Source of the DNA: TTA-H9 sp002071415
GTDB taxonomy: Bacteria > Bacteroidota > Bacteroidia > Bacteroidales > TTA-H9
DNA length: 25,896 nt
Assembly (NCBI GenBank): GCA_035411425.1
Contig: DAONSX010000031.1
Location: 1 to 25,896, forward strand
Direction: 5' to 3'
A program made the position numbers and the translations under genes. The notes beneath the pieces are model-generated. The model saw only the letters and a list, made by a program, of their open reading frames with translations, was not told the origin of the DNA and ran no database searches. Shown here in pieces: positions 14,953-23,067 of the stretch. How positions within the stretch are numbered: position 1 is the stretch's first letter; each line of letters begins with the position of its first letter.

Positions 14953-17412
14953 TTAGCCTCGTTTAATTATGAATTTCTTTTTAATTTCGGCCCCTATCAT
15001 ACCTATTAACATTATCAAAAGAAGCAGCGAGCCCGCAAGAGATATTTTTTCTCCCAGATAATACGATTTGGGTTCGAACTTGAAGATGATTTCATGTTCT
15101 CCTGCAGGAACAATCATGGCTCTCAGAACATAATTAGCCCGAAAGTGCGGCTGAGGTATATCGTCCACATAAGCCTGCCAGCCATAAGGATAATATATTT
15201 CGCTGAAAACCGCTAAGCGATCGGTATTTGTTATTGAATGATAAACCAGCCGATTGGGTGCATATTCTTTGAGTTGGATTATGGCCGTGGAATCGGGTAA
15301 AGATTGGTATTCTTCGAGATATTGTGCAAAACGTTTATCGATGATGGCAGTTTCGGCAGCCTTGAAATGGTTAAGCGCTTCCATTTCTTCATCGGCATTA
15401 TTTACTAATTTGTATTCTTTGGGGAACCAAGCATTTCCAAGTGCTTCCATGTTGATTCGAACGCTTGGTTTGCGATTTTCATCAGGGACGATAAAGTATT
15501 TTGCATTAAGCATATTGAGAACTTCCATGTTGTTTTTGCTTATCTGATGATCGATAAGCTCCTGATACCGTTTTAATTTTGCTCCATGATATCCACCTAT
15601 GGATTTATGGAAATAAGAGGTTCGTGCATCATTGAACGTGTTGGTTGTAAGATTCAGTACTCGGTAATGAATGTCGGTATCTTTCAGGATGAGTTGATCG
15701 GCAGGGGTAGGGGTAAAGGGGGAATCTACTATGCGTGAACTTTCGAACTTATCTTCGGTTACATAACGCTTATTGATTACATACATATCAATGAAAATGA
15801 GTAAGCCCATTGAAATAAGGAAAAGAGGACGAGGGAATCGCAATTTAGAAGTATAGGCATAAATAAATCCTGCTGCTATGGTAATGAAAAGGAAGCTGCG
15901 TATGGCATCATGTCTGAAAATAGCTATGCGGGCTGTCTCGAGAGATTGAATGAATACTGCGATTTGTGAAGGATCGGCTACTTGTGTACGAAGTTCATTC
16001 AACTGGCTTCTTTCGGATGAAGAGATGAAATTAAAGAAAAGATTAGGGAACATATAGAATATTAGCGAGATGCCTGCTGTTAAACAATAGGCTATAAAAA
16101 ATTTTTTACGAAACGATGAGGCTTCATTTTTGGCAAGAGAAGGATATTGGTATATTTTCCACAATGCAAGAATTCCGAGCAAGGGCATGCATAACTCAGC
16201 AATAACGAGTATCATGCTTACTGCCCGAAACTTATCGTAAAGTGGAACATAATCGAGGAAGAAATTGGTAAGTGGCATAAAGTTTTTACCCCAGGCTAAC
16301 ATTATTGAAAGTAAGGTTGCCACCACTAATGCCCATTTTAGTGTTCCTTCCACAATAAAAATTCCTAAAATGAATAGAAATACGATGATAGCCCCTACAT
16401 AAACTGGACCTGAAGTAAATGGTTGTTCTCCCCAATAGTGATTCTGCTGTGCAATGGCTCTTCTCATGTTGGGTTCTATCTTTTCGAGAGCAAACTCGCT
16501 TTTCCCAAGTTGTTCGGTTTCTCCTCCTTTTACATTGGGTATCATCAACGACCATGTCTCTGCAACCCCATAACTCCACTGCGTAACATATTCCTTATCG
16601 AGACCTCGGGTTTGAATTTCTTTTTGATGACTCAACTCTGTCTTTCCTCTGGTGGTTTCCTTGCTATATTCCCATGTCGTCCATAATTGAGTGAAATTGG
16701 GTAAAATAGCTAAAAATGCAGCTATAATAAGAACTCCTGTTGCCTTACCCAATGAAACCAATTGTTTTTCTCTGATAGATTTTATCAAAAATGCAATCCA
16801 AACAATTAAAACAAGTATGAGAAAATAATAAGTGATTTGCAAGTGGTTGGCGTAAAGTTCCAAACATGCGAAAATGGCTGTTAAAATTCCTCCTTTGAGC
16901 CATTTGCCTTTCATGGTAAGCAAGATACTTCCTAAGAGTGGCGCCATATAAGCAATGGCATGCGCTTTCGTATTGTGCCCGGCTTCTAAAATAATGATGA
17001 AATATGATGAAAAACCATAAGCTAATGCCCCTATAATGGCTATCCATGGGTTGACTCCCATCACAACCAAGAGAAAGAAAAATCCGATGAAATAGAGAAA
17101 AACATAATCGGCAGGACGCGGCAGCCCTAAACGAAATATTTTATCAACATACGAAAATAAATTGTTTTTGTATTTCACCGAAATCTGATAAGCAGGCATC
17201 CCACCAAACATGCTGTTAGTCCATAAAGGTTCTTCACCTGTCTTTTCGCGATAATCCTGTATCTCTTTCGACATTCCCTTAAAATTGGTGACGTCGCCTT
17301 GTACCAAACGTTCACCTTGAAACAGAGGGGTGAAAAGTAAAAAAGTGGCTAACAAAAAAATGATGATGGCCGCAATATATGGCATCAAATTTTGGAACAG
17401 GGTCTTTTTCAT
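14953..17412 (-). CDS. YfhO-family multi-pass membrane protein
   Basis: This 819-residue integral membrane protein matches the YfhO family in size and layout: a first TM segment at about 12-30, a loop with GDVTNFKGMSKEIQDYR and NSMFGGMPAYQIS, about ten further TM helices to ~545, a soluble extracytoplasmic domain (about 555-785, with PYGWQAYVDD and the closing EHEIIFKFEPKSYYLG) and a last TM segment near 790-810. Members are GT-C-like and, in Firmicutes, are linked to glycosylation of wall polymers; a similar envelope role here is inference. It heads an operon with the GT4 gene. A CAAATTTG sequence at 17433-17440 is a 7/8 match to the -7 box. Confidence 0.85.
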   Translation of the reverse strand: MKKTLFQNLMPYIAAIIIFLLATFLLFTPLFQGERLVQGDVTNFKGMSKEIQDYREKTGEEPLWTNSMFGGMPAYQISVKYKNNLFSYVDKIFRLGLPRPADYVFLYFIGFFFLLVVMGVNPWIAIIGALAYGFSSYFIIILEAGHNTKAHAIAYMAPLLGSILLTMKGKWLKGGILTAIFACLELYANHLQITYYFLILVLIVWIAFLIKSIREKQLVSLGKATGVLIIAAFLAILPNFTQLWTTWEYSKETTRGKTELSHQKEIQTRGLDKEYVTQWSYGVAETWSLMIPNVKGGETEQLGKSEFALEKIEPNMRRAIAQQNHYWGEQPFTSGPVYVGAIIVFLFILGIFIVEGTLKWALVVATLLSIMLAWGKNFMPLTNFFLDYVPLYDKFRAVSMILVIAELCMPLLGILALWKIYQYPSLAKNEASSFRKKFFIAYCLTAGISLIFYMFPNLFFNFISSSERSQLNELRTQVADPSQIAVFIQSLETARIAIFRHDAIRSFLFITIAAGFIYAYTSKLRFPRPLFLISMGLLIFIDMYVINKRYVTEDKFESSRIVDSPFTPTPADQLILKDTDIHYRVLNLTTNTFNDARTSYFHKSIGGYHGAKLKRYQELIDHQISKNNMEVLNMLNAKYFIVPDENRKPSVRINMEALGNAWFPKEYKLVNNADEEMEALNHFKAAETAIIDKRFAQYLEEYQSLPDSTAIIQLKEYAPNRLVYHSITNTDRLAVFSEIYYPYGWQAYVDDIPQPHFRANYVLRAMIVPAGEHEIIFKFEPKSYYLGEKISLAGSLLLLIMLIGMIGAEIKKKFIIKRG

Positions 17413-17669
17413 GTGCAGAATTTTTTACTTGGCAAATTTGAGTTACTCGCAATTAATTCATGCAAAAATAACAAATCAGACGACTTGTGCAAAAATGTTT
17501 CTCCTCCATGCCAGATCAGCATTCTCTAATTAATGAGGGGAGAAATAAGAAGTTATGAACTTAATTTGATATAAAATTCTTCAACAACTGATTGTTCTGA
17601 GCAAAATTTGAAAAAACTTCTTGTGGTGAACCATTTTGTTATAAGATACAGATTTTATCGATTGGCCTG

Positions 17670-18815
17670 TTATGAAAATAAAGCTATATATGATGTGTAG
17701 CTATACCTTTTGTTTCTTTTAAAGCCAGTGATTTCTTGGATGATTCCAATATTTACAAGACGATTTATGAGTTCGTTGGCAGCCGGATAGCTTGTTTTTA
17801 TTATTTCTTTTATATCATTTATAGTGATAATAGGTCGAATGTATAAATAGTCCAGTACTTTAAAGGCATTTGCCGCCATTCTTCCAAGATGTTGAGTAAT
17901 CATAGCCCGATGATTTTCACGAAGATTCAGAATATTTCTTGCTGTTGTTGCAGCTTCATTGCTTACGACAGTTATTCCCCTTAAAAAAAAGGATAACCAT
18001 GATTCCCAATCACCAGTATCCCTGATATTTTGGAGAAGCTCATAGTATTTTTGCTTGTGTTGTTTGAAATAGTATGAAATGTATAAAACTGGTTTTTTGA
18101 GCATTTCTTGTTCAGTTAGTATAAAAGTAATCAGTAAACGACCTAATCTTCCATTTCCATCAAGAAAAGGATGAATGGTTTCAAATTGTGCATGTGCGAG
18201 TCCAATCTTAATCAATAAAGGTATATCTATCTGAGCGTGAAGGAATTTTTCCCAATCGCTTAGTGCTTGAGGCACATAAAATGGTGGGGGAGGAACGAAA
18301 ACTGCTTCTCTTAGTGTACAACCCTCTGGACCAATCCAGTTCTGGCTTTGACGTAATTCTCCAGGTGATGCATGTCGTCCTCGCACATTCTGAAGGAGTA
18401 TAGAATGAATTTCTCGGATTAAACGCACTGAAAGAGGGAGTTCATTTAACCGTTCAAGACCATAATTCATGGCCTTGACATAGTTGATTACTTCAGCTAC
18501 ATCTTTTGGTGCAGTTTCAGAAAGAATTTCAGCTTCGGCTTCTAATAAATTTTGCAATGAGCTTTGAGTGCCTTCAATTTGACTCGAAAGTACGGCCTCT
18601 TTACGAACATACATAGCAACGAATAAATCAGGATTTGGAATGATTGTGATGGATCCATCAAGCCTTCCCAAAGCTTGATCGGCTTCTGATAGTATAGTCT
18701 GCAGTTCGCCCTCTAATTGTATGGGTGGATTAGGTGGAAGAGGAGATGGTATAAATGCGTTATATCCAGAAGGTTGCTGAATATATACGCCCGCTCGATT
18801 GCTCTGTGTCATCAT
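17670..18815 (-). CDS. Fic-domain protein (class II-like AMPylator) with C-terminal winged helix
   Basis: Fic enzymes usually transfer AMP from ATP to a target hydroxyl. The 381-residue product has the Fic/DOC N-terminal region (to about 100), an inhibitory motif SSQIEG at 77-82 (S/TxxxEG, characteristic of class II self-inhibited Fics), the full active-site motif HPFLDGNGRLGR at 215-226 (His215, Asp219, Asn221, Arg223, Arg226) and a C-terminal winged-helix-like domain (about 312-378). All key residues are present, so an active, self-inhibited enzyme is expected. Two ATG codons (18815 and 18812) are possible starts. The gene stands alone, without a small antitoxin gene. Three inverted repeats upstream suggest it is controlled by its own DNA-binding domain. 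The target is unknown. Confidence 0.92.
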   Translation of the reverse strand: MMTQSNRAGVYIQQPSGYNAFIPSPLPPNPPIQLEGELQTILSEADQALGRLDGSITIIPNPDLFVAMYVRKEAVLSSQIEGTQSSLQNLLEAEAEILSETAPKDVAEVINYVKAMNYGLERLNELPLSVRLIREIHSILLQNVRGRHASPGELRQSQNWIGPEGCTLREAVFVPPPPFYVPQALSDWEKFLHAQIDIPLLIKIGLAHAQFETIHPFLDGNGRLGRLLITFILTEQEMLKKPVLYISYYFKQHKQKYYELLQNIRDTGDWESWLSFFLRGITVVSNEAATTARNILNLRENHRAMITQHLGRMAANAFKVLDYLYIRPIITINDIKEIIKTSYPAANELINRLVNIGIIQEITGFKRNKRYSYTSYIALFS

Positions 18816-18914
18816 TAAACTTAACTTTAATATGGAGTGAAAATTTTTCCATGTTAAAGGTACACTTTAATATGGAAAGCGTTTTGATTTATGGTAAAGG
18901 AATCTTTAATATAA
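18813..18914 (-). promoter_or_regulatory. Three regularly spaced inverted-repeat operators upstream of fic
   Basis: The strongest site is 18846-18878: arms TTTCCATGTTAAAG and CTTTAATATGGAAA match 13/14 as an inverted repeat around a 5-bp spacer. A second pair at 18889-18914 has arms TTATGGTAAAG and CTTTAATATAA with a 4-bp spacer (9/11). A weaker third pair ends with CTTTAATATGGA at 18825-18836, and its left arm overlaps the fic start codons. Centres are at about 18822.5, 18862 and 18901.5, so the spacing is 39.5 bp twice. Repressor binding at the proximal site would block initiation; this role is inferred. Confidence 0.6.
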
Positions 18915-18928
18915 TTTATCAGGATGAT

Positions 18929-18959
18929 ATTGTAGCCCCGCCGAAGGCGGAGCTACAAT
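18929..18959. repeat. GC-rich REP-like palindrome
   Basis: Arms ATTGTAGCCCCGCC (18929-18942) and GGCGGAGCTACAAT (18946-18959) flank a GAA loop and pair at 13 of 14 positions. The one mismatch becomes a G-U pair in the minus-strand transcript. It sits just past the stop of the S46 peptidase gene (18973) and could act as a terminator or mRNA stabiliser, but no strong T-tract follows on the minus strand. A dispersed REP-type repeat is equally likely. Confidence 0.6.
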
Positions 18960-18972
18960 TAATACAAATAAT

Positions 18973-21207
18973 TTATTCTACGATCTTCAATTCATCTATC
19001 AAGCGATGACAACCTCCTAATTTATCGATAATAAACAATACATACCGAATATCAACCGAAATAGTGCGCTGTAAATTAGGCTCGAAGGCAATATCTCCAC
19101 TCATGGCTTCCCAATTACCATCGAAAGCCAAGCCAATGAGCTCGCCGTTTGCATTCATTACCGGGCTTCCTGAATTGCCCCCCGTTATATCGGTATTGGA
19201 AAGAAAACAGGTTACAATATCGGTACGCCCATGAATCTGAGTGCCATATCTCCCAAAATCCTTTCCCTCGTATAAATCCTTTAATTTTTTGTCGACTATA
19301 AATTCTGGATTATCGGGGTCTTCTTTTTCCATTACTCCAGTTAAAGTTGTTTGCAAATCGTAATGAACAGCATCGGCAGGATAATAATCAAGAATACTGC
19401 CATAGGTCATTCGCAAAGTACTATTGGCATCGGGTGCAAAAAGTTTCCCGGGATTCATTTCCCTAAGACCTGCAATATAAAGTCTGCTTCCTTTATGTTC
19501 TTCCTTTTGTGCATTTTCCACTTGGCTGTAAAGCAAAATAAAATGATTCCTCACCTCTGTGCCAATTTCCAGTGCAGGATCTTTTTTCAGCACTTTTAAA
19601 GAAGGATTTTGCAGAAATGCCATAAACCGCTTCTCATCGGCAAAAATGCTTTTTTTATAAATGTCGTCAGACCATTTATCGAAGTCACCCTTGTATTTTT
19701 TCTCTAAGTCTTTAAAAATATCCGCCCGCATCTCGGGTGAAATATCACGATAATACAGTTGCAACATTTGAGCAAAAAGTTTTTTATCGGTTGAAGGATT
19801 GTAGTCTTTATAAAAATCTTCAGCCCTTTTAGAAAGTTTTTCGAGAGTGTTTTGAAATTTTTTGTTGAGTTCTTCTTTTTCAGTTCCCTTGGCTTTCTCT
19901 ATTTTTTCCATTAACTGAGGCAGATTGGAACTTCGCATAGCCCAAAGGATAATTTCAGGTCCTTGTAAAACAGCTTCTCCCACGTAAGTGATAGGTAGGA
20001 CATAGGGCTGTTGATTATGAAGAGATGTTTGGATTAGTTCGAGGGCTTCTCCATAGCGGGCTTTACGTTGTGGGTCTTGAGCTACCCAATTGAGAAATTC
20101 TTCTTCGGTTTTTAATTTCTTTTCGTAAACATTCAAGCGTTTTAAGCCTCGAATTTGCCCTATATAATATTTCCAGTAATTACTTGTTGCAGCATATTTG
20201 GCCGCATACATGAGATTAATTCTGGGATCGGTCTGCATATCTTCTTTCATGATTTTTAATTTTAGGTCACGAATTTTTACGATAGCAGGTTCGGTTTGGT
20301 CAATAGCCTGTTTTACCTCCCAAGAAGTCATATAACGATCGGTACCACCAGGGAATCCCCAGATCATTGCAAAATCACCTTTTTGTACGCCTTTGATAGA
20401 AACCGGCAGAAAGTGCTTGGGTTTTAGAGGAACATTTTCTTTGCTGTAAGGAGCCGGGCTACCATCTGGAGCGGTATAGATTCTGAAAATACTAAAATCG
20501 CCTGTATGACGGGGCCACATCCAATTATCGGTGTCTCCACCAAATTTTCCCACCGACGAAGGTGGTGCACCTACCAGTCTTACGTCTTCATAAGTTTGAT
20601 ACACAAATAAATAATACTCATTCCCATTGAAAAACGATTTGACCGTACAATTATATTTTTTCCCTTCGGATGCTTCCTTGACGATGGAGTCTGTAACTTC
20701 TGATATGGCCTGTTCTCTGGCATCTTCATCCATTTCGGGAGTCACATTTTGTAATACGGCTTTAGTAACATTTTCCATGCGAACAAGCAATGAAGCCGTG
20801 AGTCCTGGATTGGGCAGTTCTTCTTCGAAACTCATCGCCCAGTAACCATTCGTCAGAATGTCGTTTTCAAGTGTGCTGTGTTCTTGAATGTAATTGTATC
20901 CGCAATGATGATTGGTAAATAGCAAACCTTGATCGGATACGATTTCTCCTGTACAGAAATATCCTTCGGGTTGTGAACCGGCAGCTAAACCAACTACTGC
21001 GTCCTTCAAACTCGAGTGATTGATACTGTATAGTTCTTCGGGTGTCAGCCTTAATCCCAGTTTTTGCATATCGGTATAGTTGAGACGCTCGATAAACATG
21101 GGAAGCCACATCCCTTCATCGGGAGGTGTGATTATGGCTGCTTTTCCTGACAATACACTGGCTATCAGTATTACCGACACAACCAGTTTAAGTTTTAAAT
21201 TTTTCAT
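18973..21207 (-). CDS. S46 family dipeptidyl-peptidase, DPP7-like
   Basis: This 744-residue periplasmic serine exopeptidase should remove N-terminal dipeptides from imported or digested peptides. A signal peptide (about 1-23, ending SGKAA) precedes the trypsin-like fold. Visible triad blocks are TNHHCGY (catalytic His likely His101), GGDTDNWMWPRHTGDF (the Asp) and GGNSGSPV (Ser679). Eighteen residues after Ser679 the specificity position is Gly697 in FDGNWE. Known DPP7 has Gly here (hydrophobic P1) and DPP11 has Arg (acidic P1), so DPP7-like preference is inferred. An upstream in-frame start at 21252 would put 15 extra residues before the signal peptide, so MKNLKLK at 21207 is chosen. There is no T9SS tail. 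It is divergent from the ROK-like gene. Confidence 0.93.
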   Translation of the reverse strand: MKNLKLKLVVSVILIASVLSGKAAIITPPDEGMWLPMFIERLNYTDMQKLGLRLTPEELYSINHSSLKDAVVGLAAGSQPEGYFCTGEIVSDQGLLFTNHHCGYNYIQEHSTLENDILTNGYWAMSFEEELPNPGLTASLLVRMENVTKAVLQNVTPEMDEDAREQAISEVTDSIVKEASEGKKYNCTVKSFFNGNEYYLFVYQTYEDVRLVGAPPSSVGKFGGDTDNWMWPRHTGDFSIFRIYTAPDGSPAPYSKENVPLKPKHFLPVSIKGVQKGDFAMIWGFPGGTDRYMTSWEVKQAIDQTEPAIVKIRDLKLKIMKEDMQTDPRINLMYAAKYAATSNYWKYYIGQIRGLKRLNVYEKKLKTEEEFLNWVAQDPQRKARYGEALELIQTSLHNQQPYVLPITYVGEAVLQGPEIILWAMRSSNLPQLMEKIEKAKGTEKEELNKKFQNTLEKLSKRAEDFYKDYNPSTDKKLFAQMLQLYYRDISPEMRADIFKDLEKKYKGDFDKWSDDIYKKSIFADEKRFMAFLQNPSLKVLKKDPALEIGTEVRNHFILLYSQVENAQKEEHKGSRLYIAGLREMNPGKLFAPDANSTLRMTYGSILDYYPADAVHYDLQTTLTGVMEKEDPDNPEFIVDKKLKDLYEGKDFGRYGTQIHGRTDIVTCFLSNTDITGGNSGSPVMNANGELIGLAFDGNWEAMSGDIAFEPNLQRTISVDIRYVLFIIDKLGGCHRLIDELKIVE

Positions 21208-21255
21208 ATAGTTTGTTTTAAGTAATTGAATGAGATAACAGAAATTTACCATTTA

Positions 21256-21263
21256 CAAAATTA
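21256..21263 (-). promoter_or_regulatory. Candidate -7 box for the S46 peptidase gene
   Basis: The minus strand reads TAATTTTG, a full TAnnTTTG match, giving a leader of about 42 nt to the ATG at 21207 and placing the upstream in-frame start at 21252 only a few bases from the predicted transcription start. An identical box occurs at 21273-21280, so which one is used is open. Confidence 0.4.
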
Positions 21264-21301
21264 AAGAGAGGCCAAAATTACCAATTTTAAGAAATATTTG
21301 A

Positions 21302-21309
21302 TTTCTTTG
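21302..21309 (+). promoter_or_regulatory. Candidate -7 box for the ROK-like gene
   Basis: TTTCTTTG followed by CA is the same sequence as the acpP -7 element and lies 20 bases before the ATG at 21330. No good -33 TTTG is seen at the right distance. Confidence 0.3.
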
Positions 21310-21329
21310 CACTGCCAAAATCTCTGACG

Positions 21330-22439
21330 ATGCGATATCAGAATGATACACGAATAGTTATGACCCTCGATGGGGGAGGGACAAATTTTGTATTCAGTGC
21401 CATGCAGGCCGAAAAAGAAATTATCACGCCATTTGCTTTTCCTTCACAGGCTTCTACTTTATCAGAGACTTTATATAATATTGAAACGGGTTTTAGAAGA
21501 ATAAAAAGCTTACTTCCCGGCGAGCCCGCAGCCATTAGTTTTAGTTTTCCCGGTCCCGCCGATTATGAATTGGGCATTATTGGCGATCTGGTCAATTTAT
21601 CGGTCTTTCGTGGAGGTGTCCCCTTAGGGCCTTATCTCGAAGATATATTTAAGATTCCCGTTTTTATCAACAATGATGGGGATTTGTTCGCCTATGGCGA
21701 AGCCATATCAGGATTTTTGCCTGAAGTAAACAGATGGCTTGCCGATGCTGGCAGCCCTAAACGCTTTCAGAATTTATTGGGAGTTACTTTCGGAACGGGT
21801 TTCGGTGCAGGAATTGTTTTAAGAGGAGAATTGTTTTTGGGCGATAACTCGGCTGCTGGTGAGATTAACCGAATGAGCAATAAACTTTATCGCAACATGA
21901 GTGTAGAGGAAAGTGTGAGCATCCGTGGGGTTAGACGCGTATTTTCCAATTATTCCAATATTCCATTCGACCAAACACCTAGCCCCAAGGAAATTTATGA
22001 AATCGCCATTGGCAAGAGGCCGGGCAATCAGAAGGCGGCAAACAAAGCTTTCGAAGAATTGGCCATAGTAGCCGGTAACGCCATTGCCGATGCCCTTACC
22101 TTGGTCGATGGCCTTGTGGTGATTGGTGGAGGCTTGTCGGGCGCCTGGCCAGTATTTTTAAACTGCTTGGTGGAAGAGCTTACTCTCCCCTTTACTACTT
22201 TTAGCGGACAAAACATCGACCGGCTCGAAATAAAATTTTTTAATCTGGAAGATGGAGCACAGAGAGAACTTTTCCTGAAAGGTTCAACCCGTAAAATCGA
22301 AATTCCTGGCAGTGCCAGAAAAATTACCTACGACCCGGAACATCGCTCAGGAGTCGGAATTACACGCCTGGGAACTTCGAGAGCAACAGCACTCGGCGCA
22401 TATAACTTTGCTCTGCGCAAACTCGATAGTATGAAATAA
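21330..22439 (+). CDS. ROK-family sugar kinase-like protein lacking the zinc motif
   Basis: This 369-residue protein has the ROK/ASKHA fold markers: phosphate-1 loop LDGGGTNF (Asp14), FINNDGD with the likely catalytic base Asp116, the second phosphate loop GVTFGTGFGAGIVL (151-164) and an adenosine motif VVIGGGLSG. It likely phosphorylates a hexose or amino sugar with ATP in the cytoplasm. The usual ROK block GEIGHM followed by a CxCGxxGCxE zinc site is altered: GEINRM at 177-182 puts Arg181 in place of the His, and no Cys cluster follows. Substrate binding may therefore differ from glucokinase or ManNAc kinase. Length is slightly above the family's usual ~300-320. It is divergent from the S46 peptidase gene and convergent with nadD. 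Confidence 0.82.
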   Translation: MRYQNDTRIVMTLDGGGTNFVFSAMQAEKEIITPFAFPSQASTLSETLYNIETGFRRIKSLLPGEPAAISFSFPGPADYELGIIGDLVNLSVFRGGVPLGPYLEDIFKIPVFINNDGDLFAYGEAISGFLPEVNRWLADAGSPKRFQNLLGVTFGTGFGAGIVLRGELFLGDNSAAGEINRMSNKLYRNMSVEESVSIRGVRRVFSNYSNIPFDQTPSPKEIYEIAIGKRPGNQKAANKAFEELAIVAGNAIADALTLVDGLVVIGGGLSGAWPVFLNCLVEELTLPFTTFSGQNIDRLEIKFFNLEDGAQRELFLKGSTRKIEIPGSARKITYDPEHRSGVGITRLGTSRATALGAYNFALRKLDSMK

Positions 22440-22482
22440 TTTCTAAGCCTGATTTTTAATTTTGATTTTCCCCTGAAATACT

Positions 22483-23067
22483 CTAATATATATTGAATTT
22501 CCTAATGTATTCATATACAGTCAAAGGCTGGAAATATCTTAAATCTTTGCCTTGGGCATAAGCTTGCCGAATCATGCTCGACGAAATATCTATCAAAGGC
22601 GAAGCAATAATCTTTACCGAAGTATGATTAGCAAATTTTCCTCCTTCGAATCCTAAACGGCAATAAACATAAATCTCATGCTTCTCTAAAATGAGCTCTG
22701 GATCCTTCCACCGGTCGAAATATTGTAAATTATCTCCTCCTATTACCAGGACGAATCTTTCTTGTGGATAGATTTGTCTTAGATACTCTAAGGTATGAAC
22801 AGTATAAGAGGGTGTTGGAAGATGAAATTCTATATCACTTGCGCTAAATCGCCTATCATCCTGAATGGCCAATTCTACCATCCTTAGCCGATGCCGATCT
22901 TCTGCCAGCAATTCCTTCTCCTTAAGTGGATTTCGAGGAGAAACTACAAAAATTATCTGCTTTAAATCCGTATATTCTACAAGATAATTGGCAATCATTA
23001 AATGCCCGTTGTGAATAGGGTTGAACGAGCCGAAAAATAAACCCGTCTTGTTGTTATTATTTTTCAT
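22483..23067 (-). CDS. nadD: Nicotinate-nucleotide adenylyltransferase
   Basis: NadD adenylates nicotinate mononucleotide in NAD synthesis. The 194-residue product has the nucleotidyltransferase motif GSFNPIHNGHL near the N-terminus and ISSSMIR (ISSTxIR motif) near the C-terminus. The open frame begins at 23118, but the ATG at 23067 (MKNNNNKTGLFFG) gives the proper start just ahead of the first beta strand. The 5' end overlaps the 3' end of tag by 11 bases, so the two genes are translationally linked. It appears intact. Confidence 0.94.
   Translation of the reverse strand: MKNNNNKTGLFFGSFNPIHNGHLMIANYLVEYTDLKQIIFVVSPRNPLKEKELLAEDRHRLRMVELAIQDDRRFSASDIEFHLPTPSYTVHTLEYLRQIYPQERFVLVIGGDNLQYFDRWKDPELILEKHEIYVYCRLGFEGGKFANHTSVKIIASPLIDISSSMIRQAYAQGKDLRYFQPLTVYEYIRKFNIY

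Noticed and set aside
17670..18972. Classical toxin-antitoxin operon around fic
   Set aside because: No small antitoxin gene is present on either side. The inhibitory motif is inside the Fic protein itself.
22028..22216. Minus-strand ORF inside the ROK-like gene
   Set aside because: Antisense to conserved ROK motifs; no independent support.
22440..22482. Bidirectional terminator between the ROK-like gene and nadD
   Set aside because: The 43-bp gap between the convergent genes is AT-rich with T-runs but shows no stable hairpin.
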